Shown: positions 38,228 to 46,594 of the stretch, piece by piece
How positions within the stretch are numbered: the stretch's first letter is position 1
Layout: each line of letters begins with the position of its first letter
From: Ramlibacter sp.
Lineage (GTDB): Bacteria; Pseudomonadota; Gammaproteobacteria; Burkholderiales; Burkholderiaceae_C
DNA: 64,000 nucleotides
Assembly (NCBI GenBank): GCA_013815685.1
Contig: JACDFR010000008.1
Coordinates: 36,776-100,775, forward strand
Direction of reading: 5' to 3'
Notes under the pieces: model-generated
Databases searched by the model: none
Told to the model about the DNA's origin: nothing
The model's input: only the letters and a program-made list of their open reading frames with translations
Position numbers and translations under genes: made by a program

Positions 38228-39618
38228 GCCGTCTGGCCCTTGGTGCCGGGCCGCACGTAAACCAGGTTAATGCTCTTCTTGTTGCGCAATTCGCCCGAAG
38301 GCAGCTTCAGCGCACCGAGCGGAATCTGCGTGATCAGCTTGGGTTGTAACGGATTCGACACGTCGAACGCGGAGCACACGGTCTGGCCGGCATTGGGCGT
38401 GCCGGGCAGTTCGTCCTGCTCATGCGCCACGTACAGCAGGTTGTTGGCAGGGTTGGTCCAAAGGCCGTGCGCCTCGCGCCCACCGGTGTAGACCATGCCC
38501 ACCACTTTCTGCTGGTGCGGCGGTACCGAGCGGTCGATGATGGCCAGGCGACTCGATGCTGCGCCGTTGGGGCCGCCATCGTCGACCCGGGCAAAGCTCA
38601 TGTAGGTGACCTGTCCACCCGGGTTGTCGACGAATTCGAGGTGGTTGGGCCGGGCCATCTCACCCAGGGCAATGGTCGCCATGACCTGGCCTGGATCGCG
38701 AACGGACACGACTGACACCGCGTCGGCCAGCTTGTGCGACAGCCACATCTGGCTGCCGTCTGGTGACAGTTTCTGGAACGGGGTGAAGGCCGGCTTGTCC
38801 TGCATGCTCAGGTCGACCAGGCGCAGCCGCTCGGGACGCGAATGGCTGCGCGCATCGGCATTGACCTTGAAAATTTCGAGCTGCGCGACCTTCTGGCTGA
38901 TGACGAAGGCCAGCGCGCCGTCCTTGGAGAACCACACCTGCGCGGGGCCGTTGATCGTCGGCAGAAAGGCGCGCACTGCGTTCGATGGCGCACCTGTGAC
39001 TTGCTTGCGCGCCGCCTCGACGTCCAGGATCGCGATGCGGTCTTCGCCGCGCAGCGTCACCCACAATTCGCGACCGTTGCGGGTGAAGGTGGGTTCGTGA
39101 GGTTCGCGCCCCAGCAGGATGCCGCTGGACAGCCGCTCCGGATTGGTAGTGGGGAGAGCCTGCGGATTGGGCAGGTTGCCCAGCACCTTGCGATTGACTG
39201 CGTCGATCAGGTAGATGTTGCTGCTGCCGCGGCCCGCGGTGGCCAACAAGGTGCCGTCGGGATTGGGCACCGCGCCGTGGGCGTCGATGCAGCCGTGATA
39301 GAGAGGCTTGTGGATCATGGCAGCGTGCGCCGGCATCACGCCGCCCGTGACGTAACGGAAAGGCGGGCGCGCATCCTCGTCGAAACTGGTCAGGTTGATC
39401 GTCGTGTCGACGGTATTGCTGGCCGGGTTGATCACGCTGATGGTGTTGGAGTCTTCGTTGGTGATGAAGACGCGGTCCTGTGGCGCGATGTCGGCGGTAG
39501 CGACCGCCGCCGGCGTCGCAGCCGGTGCCTGGGCGAATGCCCAAGACCCCGCCGCAGTTGCCGGGAGGGCTGCAGCCAGCTTGAGAAATTCGCGGCGATC
39601 TTCGTTGGCTTTGTTCAT
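38224..39618 (-). CDS. exported YncE-like beta-propeller protein
   Basis: 464 residues from the ATG at 39616-39618, which has GAGGA 6 bp upstream; a TTG four codons earlier is possible. The N terminus is a Tat-like signal (EDRREFLKLAAALPATAAG, cleavage near FAQAP). The rest is a repeated blade pattern: VFITNEDSNTISVINPASNTV, TLLATAGRGSSNIYLIDAVNRKV, ELWVTLRGEDRIAILDVE and LLYVAHEQDELPG, as in YVTN/lactonase-like propellers. No catalytic site is recognised. It sits 35 bp after the anti-sigma gene and is coupled to DUF305. Confidence 0.82.
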   Translation of the reverse strand: MNKANEDRREFLKLAAALPATAAGSWAFAQAPAATPAAVATADIAPQDRVFITNEDSNTISVINPASNTVDTTINLTSFDEDARPPFRYVTGGVMPAHAAMIHKPLYHGCIDAHGAVPNPDGTLLATAGRGSSNIYLIDAVNRKVLGNLPNPQALPTTNPERLSSGILLGREPHEPTFTRNGRELWVTLRGEDRIAILDVEAARKQVTGAPSNAVRAFLPTINGPAQVWFSKDGALAFVISQKVAQLEIFKVNADARSHSRPERLRLVDLSMQDKPAFTPFQKLSPDGSQMWLSHKLADAVSVVSVRDPGQVMATIALGEMARPNHLEFVDNPGGQVTYMSFARVDDGGPNGAASSRLAIIDRSVPPHQQKVVGMVYTGGREAHGLWTNPANNLLYVAHEQDELPGTPNAGQTVCSAFDVSNPLQPKLITQIPLGALKLPSGELRNKKSINLVYVRPGTKGQTA

Positions 39619-39653
39619 TCGATTCCTCAAATAGTGAATGTGGTGAAGTAAGT

Positions 39654-40493
39654 TCAGCGTCGCGCCAGTTGCTGGTAGACCTCGGCGGATACACGTGCCA
39701 GTTCGGCTTTGTCGGCATCGGCCGAGATGGCGTAGCCGAACGGCCCGTCAACCCAGTAGAAGACATTGACGCCGCCTTCGCGGGCAAAGCGAAAGCTCGT
39801 GTCCTTGTTCTTGCCGTCCTGGGTGGTGTTGCCTGTCTCCGAAATTTCCCGCGAGACGTAAAGGGTGAGCTTCGCGCCGGCGCTGTCGTGATACATGAAC
39901 TGCGCCACGGGTCCCTCACCCCCGGGCAGCAGTCGACCGCCGTCCAGCGTGTAGCCCAGTGGCTGCAGATGCGGCGGTTTCATCGGCGCACCGATGCGCT
40001 TGGACAACCAGGCCACCAATTGCTCTTCATGAGCAGCGTCCACCTCCACTGCGCGGCGCTGATCCGGGCTATACACCGCATGGGCAACCGCCGCGCGTTG
40101 CGCAAAGCCGGAGGCCGACGCCATCGTGATTGCCGGGGGAGCCGTTCGCGCCAGTTGACTGTTTCCAATAGTCGCTTCACCGCGCAGTCCCCAGCCCGCG
40201 GCCCCACTGATAACGGCGATCGCGACACCTGCCGGCATCCGCTGGAGATACCAGGGGGTTTGCCGGCGAGCGGCGACCTTCAGCCGCTGCGGCAGCGGTT
40301 CATCCAGCACCGGACTGAACAGCGCGTGCAACTCGCGCTTGTGGGCGCGGTAGTCCTGGACACGACGGGCTTCTTCCGGTCGTTGCCCGAGATACGCCTC
40401 GACCTCGCGCAGGCGCTCTGCCGGCAGCTGCTCGTCGACGAATGCCTGCAGGTCGGCTTCAGTAACCGGAGGCGAAGGAAAGGTCGGATTCAT
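39654..40493 (-). CDS. anti-sigma factor (ECF partner), membrane-anchored
   Basis: 279 residues from ATG 40491-40493; the ten bases between it and the sigma stop argue for this start over a TTG at 40514. Residues about 8-65 form the cytoplasmic anti-sigma domain (VTEADLQAFVDEQLP, EEARRVQDYRAHKRELHALF). One membrane helix follows at about 85-105 (MPAGVAIAVISGAAGWGL). The remainder is periplasmic and could sense the signal. The absence of a His-x3-Cys-x2-Cys zinc motif argues against a redox zinc anti-sigma. It directly follows the sigma gene. Confidence 0.82.
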   Translation of the reverse strand: MNPTFPSPPVTEADLQAFVDEQLPAERLREVEAYLGQRPEEARRVQDYRAHKRELHALFSPVLDEPLPQRLKVAARRQTPWYLQRMPAGVAIAVISGAAGWGLRGEATIGNSQLARTAPPAITMASASGFAQRAAVAHAVYSPDQRRAVEVDAAHEEQLVAWLSKRIGAPMKPPHLQPLGYTLDGGRLLPGGEGPVAQFMYHDSAGAKLTLYVSREISETGNTTQDGKNKDTSFRFAREGGVNVFYWVDGPFGYAISADADKAELARVSAEVYQQLARR

Positions 40494-40503
40494 AAGGCAC
40501 AGC

Positions 40504-41010
40504 TCATCTGACAACTTTCAACCGAATCGGGTCGGGTCGCCCGTCAAGGAGTGCGCGCAACCGTTCGCGGCCGCGCGACAGGCGGGACATGACGGTGCCG
40601 ATGGGGATGCTCAGGGTCTGGGCCACATCGGCATAGCTCATCTCCTCCAGCCCGACCAAAAGCAGGATCTCCTTCTGTTCGACCGGCAACTGCTCGAGCG
40701 CCGCCTGCAGGTCGAGCACAGCCAGCCGCTCGCCCTGCGAGCCTGCCACCGGGAGCTCGAGGGTGTCTTCGTCGTGCACGACCGTTTGCAGCTTGGGGCG
40801 CCTGATGCCATCCACATGCAGGTTGTGCATCATTGCAAACAGCCAGGCCCGCATATCGGTCACTCCACCCCACAGGTGCGATTTGGCCCAGGCTCGCTCC
40901 AGCGTGTCCTGCACCAGGTCGTCCGCGTCGTCGCGGCTGCCGGCCAGCGCGCGTGCATAGCGGCGCAGGCGCGGAACCCAGGTCAGCAGCAAGTCGTCGT
41001 CTGTTTGCAC
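40504..41010 (-). CDS. ECF-type RNA polymerase sigma factor
   Basis: 168-residue ECF sigma factor. Region 2 is at about residues 10-75 (YARALAGSRDDADDLVQDTLERAW, DMRAWLFAMMHNLHVD). Region 4 is at about 105-155 (ALEQLPVEQKEILLLVGLEEMSYADVAQTL, IPIGTVMSRLSRGRERLR). It is first in the operon sigma - anti-sigma - propeller - DUF305. A GGAATAA-N15-CGTCTG element lies upstream, and the same element in the other direction precedes the cytochrome c gene, so both units are probably its targets. Confidence 0.93.
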   Translation of the reverse strand: MQTDDDLLLTWVPRLRRYARALAGSRDDADDLVQDTLERAWAKSHLWGGVTDMRAWLFAMMHNLHVDGIRRPKLQTVVHDEDTLELPVAGSQGERLAVLDLQAALEQLPVEQKEILLLVGLEEMSYADVAQTLSIPIGTVMSRLSRGRERLRALLDGRPDPIRLKVVR

Positions 41011-41193
41011 TGTGGTGATGGCTCGCTATGAGGCTTGCGCCCGTCTATTACATGACTATGTGCCGGACTACCTTGAAGTCGTCGCCGGTGCGGTCGCCTG
41101 CGGTACTGCCTTGCGGGAGTACGGGGGTTTGCCCTTGTACCCCGCCTGCGAGTCCAGTTGTCGCGCGTGAGGGTAAGCACTCGACACAACGGG

Positions 41194-41221
41194 CAGACGC
41201 GCGCGGTTTGACATTTATTCC
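41194..41221 (-). promoter_or_regulatory. ECF-type promoter of the sigma operon
   Basis: On the minus strand GGAATAA (41221-41215), a 15-bp spacer and CGTCTG (41199-41194). The same -35/-10 pair with identical spacing, GGAATAA-N15-CGTCTA, is found on the other strand at 41298-41325. This is the GGAAT/CGTC layout of ECF promoters and points to autoregulation, with a 5' leader of roughly 175 bases. Confidence 0.7.
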
Positions 41222-41297
41222 TCGCACCCCGTTTCGTGGCGGCATCTACCGGCCCCCTGCCGCTCGTCGGGTTTACGCAGGAAGTGGTGCGGAGCAT

Positions 41298-41325
41298 GGA
41301 ATAACTGGCCCCCACGATCCGTCTA
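41298..41325 (+). promoter_or_regulatory. ECF-type promoter of the cytochrome c / CHRD unit
   Basis: GGAATAA at 41298-41304, a 15-bp spacer and CGTCTA at 41320-41325, about 22 bp before the cytochrome c ATG. It matches the divergent element at 41194-41221 in both boxes and in spacer length. The remaining part of the 337-bp divergent region shows no gene. Confidence 0.72.
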
Positions 41326-41347
41326 GAGGGTACACAGAGGCCGCAGC

Positions 41348-41722
41348 ATGAAACACATCAAGCACCTATCGGGCGGCCTCGTGCTGGCGCTTCTGGCCCC
41401 TGCTGCTGCTCTGGCGGCACCCGGGAGCATCACGACGGCGCCGGCGGCGCCCGCGGCCGGACCAACGGGCCAGGTGGATGTGCAGGCCTTGCTCGGCAAG
41501 AACGCCTGCCTCAGCTGCCATGGCTTGACGCAGAAGATCGTAGGCCCCGGTTACCGCGAAGTGGCCGAGAGGTACAAGGAGGACCCGCAGGCGCAGTCGA
41601 AGCTGGAGACCAGCATCCGCGCCGGCAGTGCAGGCAAGTGGGGGGACGCTCCCATGCCGGCTTTCGCCATGCTGAGGCCAGAGGAAATCAGAGCACTGGC
41701 TGAGTTCGTGCGCCAGCAGTAG
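41348..41722 (+). CDS. periplasmic c-type cytochrome
   Basis: 124 residues with a cleavable signal peptide (MKHIKHLSGGLVLALLAPAAALA), an Ala/Pro-rich linker and one heme site CLSCH (C54, C57, H58). MPAFAM provides the likely methionine ligand and PEEIRALAEFVRQQ the last helix of class I cytochromes c (c551/c8 type). It is the first gene after the ECF-type promoter at 41298 and precedes the CHRD lipoprotein gene. Confidence 0.9.
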   Translation: MKHIKHLSGGLVLALLAPAAALAAPGSITTAPAAPAAGPTGQVDVQALLGKNACLSCHGLTQKIVGPGYREVAERYKEDPQAQSKLETSIRAGSAGKWGDAPMPAFAMLRPEEIRALAEFVRQQ

Positions 41723-41855
41723 GCGAATGGAACTCGGCTTGCAAGACCGCGACTCCAACCCGAGCGGGCAGTCGCGACCCCGGGGCTTTTGCCCTTCCGA
41801 GGGCGATCGAGGCATGGCAAGCTCGATGCCGACCCAAATCAACGAAAGAGAAAAA

Positions 41856-42311
41856 ATGAACATTCAAGTTTCCCAACTGTCCCGCCGCCTTGCGGTCGTT
41901 GCTGCCGTCGCGGTACTGGGCGGCTGCGCGATGATGGACAACATGACCGGCGGCTCCTCGGTGCGCCTTGCCGGGACCCTCAGCGGCGCGCAGGAAGTGC
42001 CGGCCGCCACCACTTCCGGCACCGGAAGCGTGACCGCGAGTTTTGACAAGAGCACCAATAAGCTGACCTACGAGGTGACGTATTCGGGCCTCACCGGGCC
42101 AGCGACGGCCGGCCATTTCCACGGCCCTGCAGCCGCGGGTCAGAATGCCGGGGTGGTCGTTCCGTTCGCCAGCGCTACCAGCCCGATCAAGGGTGAAGCG
42201 ACACTCACCGCGGCGCAGGCAGCCGACCTGCTGGCCGGTCGCTGGTACGCCAATATCCACACGGCCCGCTATCCAGGCGGTGAAATCCGCGGCCAACTGG
42301 CAGTGCGCTGA
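41856..42311 (+). CDS. CHRD-domain lipoprotein
   Basis: 151 residues from MNIQVSQLSRR; the open frame upstream is discarded because the signal peptide starts here and an A/G-rich ribosome site precedes it. The signal ends in a lipobox LGGC (about residues 21-24). The CHRD domain follows: LAGTLSGAQEVPAATTSGTG, GPATAGHFHGPAAAGQNAG and GRWYANIHTARYPGGEIRGQL. CHRD domains are found in secreted proteins of unknown chemistry. It lies 133 bp after the cytochrome gene and is probably co-transcribed. Confidence 0.88.
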   Translation: MNIQVSQLSRRLAVVAAVAVLGGCAMMDNMTGGSSVRLAGTLSGAQEVPAATTSGTGSVTASFDKSTNKLTYEVTYSGLTGPATAGHFHGPAAAGQNAGVVVPFASATSPIKGEATLTAAQAADLLAGRWYANIHTARYPGGEIRGQLAVR

Positions 42312-42714
42312 GTCGCTTTTATGCGGCATGCCCATGATCGCGCGGCCCGGCCGCCGGTCGGGGTGCTCCGCGCCAGAGAAGATGCGTGCTCGCATGAGCT
42401 GGCATCCTCGGCGTAACACTGGCCGCGCCATTCCCATGAAAAAGGCGGAATGCGCCCGCCACGGTGCCGCCCTACGGGTCCGCCCACATGCGGCCCGCTG
42501 ACCCTGACTAGCCCGTAGCCTGCTGTGGTGCGGTAGGACCTCCGGGACCTCCGGGACCGCCTGACGACCGGCGGCACACCGCCACTAGACGAGGACACTC
42601 GGCGCTTCGTACGCCAGCGCTATTTCACCGGTGCGCCCGGGCGAGATAGGCGCTGCAGCCTTGATGCCGACCTCGTCATGGCGCACGACGAAATGGCTCG
42701 GGAGAAGCACGCCG
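42312..42714. other. non-coding stretch between the CHRD gene and the IS21 relic
   Basis: About 400 bp without a convincing frame, RNA gene or clear hairpin. The short frames here have no recognisable similarity. Confidence 0.5.
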
Positions 42715-43170
42715 ACAGAGGCTCTTAATCGCCTGATCCGAGTCGCGAGCCTGCCGGAACTCGCTGCGTTCGAGGATCTGAACATGCGCGCCAACCGTGG
42801 GCTGGACAAGGCGATGTTGTCCGGGCTGGCCAACTGCAGCTGGACGCCAAGCGGCAGAACTTAATAATCCTGGGCCCGTCGGCAAGACGTGGCTGGCAAG
42901 CGCCTTCGGTCAGCAGGCATGCCGCCTGGGGAAAACGGTAGCGTTCCACCGATCCAGCGACTTGTATGGCGCGATCTCTGAGGCTACTGGGCGCGTCCTT
43001 GCTCAAACTGACGGTCTCGCTTTACGAGCCCAGCCTGTTGATCTTGGACGACTTCGGGATCGGTGAGATGACGCCTGCAGCAGCGCAGGTGCTGCTCGAC
43101 GTGGCCGACCCGGGCCGGTCCAAGCGTCCACCATGTGCCTGCCCTGCTGTCCACCACAACCGTTGGGACT
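42715..43170 (+). pseudogene. IS21-family IstB helper ATPase remnant
   Basis: IstB-like pieces run through three frames. 42745-42850 reads SLPELAAFEDLNMRANRGLDK. 42870-42960 reads GKTWLASAFGQQACRLGKTVAFHR, a damaged Walker A. 42995-43110 reads SLLILDDFGIGEMTPAAAQVLLDV, the Walker B region. At least two frameshifts and small deletions are needed to join them, and no istA is present. It lies inside the tRNA-Arg island near its right end. Confidence 0.7.
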
Positions 43171-44173
43171 GTCCATGAGCGTCCGAAATATGCACAGGGC
43201 TCGCCGAAGCCGTTGCGTACGTGGCGGTAGCCGTCCTGGCCCACGTAGCTAGGCGCGAAACGACCGCGGTTGTGGCACCCGTGGCGGTGCGGTGACAGGC
43301 GCCGGGTGCCCGTTTGCGGACATTACACTTGAGGGTTCACGATGTCGCTCCCCTTGTGGTCGTCTTGCGCACCTCAATCCGAACGAGCGCAGGGGCCACC
43401 AGCGGGGCGGTTGATCGCCGCTGTGAGCGCCCATGTCCAGCAGGAGGCTGCCCCTCCACGCTGACGGCGTGCACGACCGTGACACGGTTCCAGGCCTGCG
43501 CTTCGGCGAGGCGGCCCCGCGGGGGCGCGGTGCGCCCACTGGAAGGCAACGTTCGTGCCAGCGAGATGCGCCATAGCGCCGCGCCTCCTCGTAGCGCTCG
43601 ATGGGCTGAGCCAGCCTGCGATCGAGCCGAGGTTGTCGCTATCTCCATAGGCGCTCGGTGCTTTGGCAGTGGCCTTGATCCACGGGCCAGTGCCCCCGCA
43701 GCCATCGCACACCAGGTTGCTGGCACGCAGCCGCAGCTTGCACCTCGAACTCGTCGCTGTGGCGCCGGCGCCGTCGACCATAACTCCTTCGCTGGTGTGA
43801 ATGCGTCCACCCAATTTGATGGACGCCCTATTCAGGCCGGGTACGAACAAGATGGGTTTGCCGGACGTTGCGAAGCGGGTCTGGCTTGGCGTCTGGTCAG
43901 GGCCCCCGCCGTCAGGGTCGTCTTGGCGCCGCGCGTAGTGCCGGCCACCCGGGCAAGGCTGCTGTGTTTAGTGGGGGACTTGGCTTGCAGCTGGTCGGAT
44001 GCCGGCAAACTGGAGCCGGGTTCCGGTGTCTTTGACCTAGCCAGACCGGAACCTGGTTCTGGCCTAACTTGGGCGCCGGGAATGACAGGGATTCGGACGC
44101 GTTGGTATTTTTGTTGGTAGTTTCCATGTTGATGAGGGAAAGATCTCCGACTGATGCGGATTATCGCGGGGAA
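43171..44173. other. non-coding island DNA with one large imperfect hairpin
   Basis: About 1 kb without a convincing gene. The long frames on both strands lack normal protein character. An imperfect inverted repeat lies at 44012-44062 (arms with GGGTTCCGGT and ACCGGAACCTGG, spacer about 18 bp) just before the right att copy. It could be an old insertion-element end or a transcript end; nothing decides this. Confidence 0.45.
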
Positions 44174-44196
44174 TTCGACACCCTCCGGGCAGGCCA
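44174..44196 (+). other. attachment site copy, right boundary of the tRNA-Arg island
   Basis: TTCGACACCCTCCGGGCAGGCCA repeats the last 23 bases of tRNA-Arg(TCT) at 37082-37104 in the same orientation with two mismatches. No other part of a tRNA precedes it, so it is a bare att copy. The DNA between the copies is about 7.1 kb. Confidence 0.8.
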
Positions 44197-44381
44197 AATT
44201 CCCGGACAGGCGGCGGTCAACCCAGAGTATCGGAGTGCAGCTCGCCCGTACCACTTGAACAGGCGCGCTCGTAGCCGCGCAGCGCCCAAGGAATTTTTCC
44301 CTTGCGTATAGGGCCTCGCGTGAGTGGGTTGAACCGGGGCCGATCTGACGGAACGGCGTGTAAGATCCGGCCTCACCCGTC

Positions 44382-44530
44382 ATTGGGGAGTAGCCGCCTC
44401 GCGCCCGCGAGGGCTCGCGTCAACACACTTGGCCTCTCGGCCATGGCGCGAGCAGCGATCCAGCCTGGCAAGACCTTTGACTGCGAGCCCTCCGGTTTGG
44501 CCGGGGAGGGCGCGCAGTCATCCGTCGCCC
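44382..44530 (+). promoter_or_regulatory. yybP-ykoY (manganese) riboswitch
   Basis: The leader has the class signatures in order: TTGGGGAGTAGCC at 44384-44395, a short GC hairpin, GCGTCAACACACTTGGCC at about 44417-44434, then AAGACCTTTGACTGCGAGCC at about 44470-44490 and a final GC-rich stem before the ATG at 44546. These conserved GGGGAGTAG, GTCAACA and ACCTTTGAC segments belong to the yybP-ykoY family, which binds Mn2+ and often controls GDT1/MntP-type exporters, as here. TAAGAT at 44361-44366 may be the -10 box. Confidence 0.78.
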
Positions 44531-44545
44531 GGCCGAGGACCCCAA

Positions 44546-45103
44546 ATGGAAGCCCTCCTCGTATCCTTCGCCTTCGTCGCCATCGCCGAGATGGGCGACA
44601 AGACCCAACTGCTGTCCTTCATCCTCGCCGTCAGGTTCCGCGGCAGCCATTGGGCCATCGTGCCGGCATCTTCGCCGCGACACTGGCCAACCATTTCGTC
44701 GCGGCATTTCTCGGCGATTGGGTCGCGGCCAAGGTTGCCCCGGACGCCATGCGCTGGATTCTCGGCGTGAGCTTTCTGGGGTTCGCCGTCTGGGCGCTCA
44801 TCCCCGACAAGCTCGACGACGGCTCCAAGCCCGGCCGGTTCGGCCCCTTCGCCACCACGCTCGTTACTTTTTTCCTGGCGGAAATGGGAGACAAGACGCA
44901 ACTGGCCACAATCGCGCTCGCAGCGAAATACGCGAGCCTCGCGATGGTGGTCCTTGGTACGACGCTGGGGCATGATGGCAGCGAACGTGCCGGCCGTGCT
45001 GCTCGGCGAGCGGCTTGCGAAATACGTGCCGCTGGGGACGATGCGCTGCCTCGCCGCCACCCTGTTCGCGGTCTTTGGCGTTCTGATCCTCCTGAATGCC
45101 TGA
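44546..45103 (+). pseudogene. TMEM165/GDT1 family Mn2+ exporter with two compensating frameshifts
   Basis: The sequence starts MEALLVSFAFVAIAEMGDKTQ and carries the second EMGDKTQ motif later (FFLAEMGDKTQLATIALA), the paired E-x-G-D-K-T signature of UPF0016/GDT1 cation exporters. One base seems lost near 44660 (after HWAIV) and one G gained near 44970 (CTGGGGCATGATGG). Reading around both gives a normal 185-residue protein ending VFGVLILLNA with TGA at 45101-45103, and the total length is a multiple of three. As written, about 100 central residues are out of frame, so the protein is broken unless these are sequencing errors. The Mn2+ riboswitch upstream supports manganese export. Confidence 0.8.
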
Positions 45104-45115
45104 GGCGCAGCTGCG

Positions 45116-45808
45116 CTAGCGTCGCTCGTACTGTTTTTTCCCGAACAGCACTTCCCGCTCCTTGTCTCCGGTGAGGGGCCGGCGCAGGTCGGCGAGCACT
45201 TTGACGCCGCGCTGCACAGCGGGGCGCTGGGCGATCTTGTCGAACCAGGCCTGCAGGTGCGGGTACTCGGAAAGCACGACGCCCTGGTTCTCCCAGCTGC
45301 GCAGCCAGGGAAACGTGGCGATGTCGGCGATCGAATATTCGTCGCCCCCCAGCCAGGGGCTTAGCGACAACCGTTTCTCGACCACGCCGTACAGGCGCTT
45401 GGCCTCGTTCGTGTAGCGGCTGATCGCATAGTCGATCTTCTCGGGCGCATACATGCGAAAGTGATGGGCCTGTCCCAGCATCGGCCCCATGCCGCCCACC
45501 TGGAACATCAGCCACTGCAACACCTCATAGCGGGCACGGTCGCAGACGGGCATGAATCTGCCGGTCTTGGCCGCCAGGTAGACCAGGATGGCGCCCGATT
45601 CGAAAATCGTTATCGGCTTCCCCTCCGGACCTTGGGGATCGGTGATCACGGGAATCTTGTTGTTGGGGCTGATCTCCAGGAATTCGGGCTTGAACTGATC
45701 GCCGGCGCCGATATTGACAGCGATCGGCCGGTACGGCAGCCCACACTCCTCCAGCATGATGTGGACCTTGTGGCCATTGGGCGTCGGCCAGGTAAAAACA
45801 TCGATCAT
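45116..45808 (-). CDS. glutathione S-transferase family protein (YghU/YfcG-like)
   Basis: 230-residue GST. The thioredoxin-like N-terminal half (MIDVFTWPTPNGHKVHIMLEE) contains the NGHK-type active start of the Nu-class YghU/YfcG group and NNKIPVITDP plus FESGAILVYLA for glutathione binding. The helical half ends SIADIATFPWLRSWENQGV. The start at 45806-45808 is chosen by family alignment; the frame is open further up. The substrate is unknown; related proteins act as disulfide-bond reductases. It is convergent with the exporter gene, 12 bp apart. Confidence 0.88.
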   Translation of the reverse strand: MIDVFTWPTPNGHKVHIMLEECGLPYRPIAVNIGAGDQFKPEFLEISPNNKIPVITDPQGPEGKPITIFESGAILVYLAAKTGRFMPVCDRARYEVLQWLMFQVGGMGPMLGQAHHFRMYAPEKIDYAISRYTNEAKRLYGVVEKRLSLSPWLGGDEYSIADIATFPWLRSWENQGVVLSEYPHLQAWFDKIAQRPAVQRGVKVLADLRRPLTGDKEREVLFGKKQYERR

Positions 45809-45868
45809 CGAAAGACCTCTCGCTTGTGTTTGACCTAATATTGCAACTTTATGTGAATTGCCCGCCGC

Positions 45869-46594
45869 ATGTTCGATCGCATCAAGAAAGCTTTTGGAAA
45901 AGAGGCGAGGCCGGCCGACGAGTCTGAGGGCCAAAGCTCGCGGCACTCACCGGGATCGCTCCCCGAGTGGGCAGCGACGCATGGCTTCGCTTTTTCCGTG
46001 GATGGCTCGGGCCATGGGATTGCGCTGGATGGCAAAGTGGGCAGCAAACCCTGGCGCTTGCAGCTGGGCCGCGCCACGCGCGACTACATCAGGGGCGAGG
46101 AGGTGCGCGCGCGGGCCGAACTGGGTCTTCTGGATGACGTGGCCGTGGTGGTGATGAGCAGGCCCCTCAAGGAAGCGCTCGAGAAAAAGGCCTATCAGAT
46201 CTACACCGACGACCTGCAGACCTCGCTGGATTCGAGCATGCCCGAGGAGATGCGCTGGCTCGCCATATTTGAAGAGGTGGGCTGGAACGAGTTGCCGCCG
46301 GACTTCTGGGCGCGTTACTGCGTCCTGAGCGACCGCCGCGAGAATGCGCTGGCATGGGTCGACCTGAGCCTGGCGCGGCTGATGGTGGACTGGCCCGCGG
46401 GAACATCGGCCGAAGTGCCGTTCATGATCCTGCTGCTGCGAGGCAAGGCTTATCTGCGCATGGAATACACCCCCGCGGACCTGGCCACGCTGCAGCACGC
46501 CGCGCTGGTCTTCACCACCGCTTGCGAAGCGGGGCTCGGCGCGTTCGACGCAAAAAAACAGGCGCGAGAGGCCAGGCCCCTCAACCGCGAGTGA
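45869..46594 (+). CDS. conserved hypothetical protein
   Basis: 241 residues beginning [15 protein letters not shown], an amphipathic positively charged start, then a globular region without signal peptide or membrane helix. The segments [21 protein letters not shown] and [17 protein letters not shown] look like a conserved cytoplasmic protein, but I do not recognise a family with known function. It is divergent from the GST gene with 60 bp between. Its end overlaps the convergent acyl-CoA dehydrogenase gene by 14 bp. Confidence 0.75.
   Translation: MFDRIKKAFGKEARPADESEGQSSRHSPGSLPEWAATHGFAFSVDGSGHGIALDGKVGSKPWRLQLGRATRDYIRGEEVRARAELGLLDDVAVVVMSRPLKEALEKKAYQIYTDDLQTSLDSSMPEEMRWLAIFEEVGWNELPPDFWARYCVLSDRRENALAWVDLSLARLMVDWPAGTSAEVPFMILLLRGKAYLRMEYTPADLATLQHAALVFTTACEAGLGAFDAKKQAREARPLNRE

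Noticed and set aside
44012..44062. Imperfect inverted repeat near the right att copy, considered as an integron attC site or insertion-element end
   Set aside because: No attC core sites, no integron integrase and no transposase gene fit it; the arms are only about 75 percent paired.
43314..44120. Long open frames on both strands (up to 268 codons) in the island's right part
   Set aside because: Composition is Arg/Ala/Pro-rich shadow-like, no family segments, no start signals, and overlapping frames are equally long on both strands.
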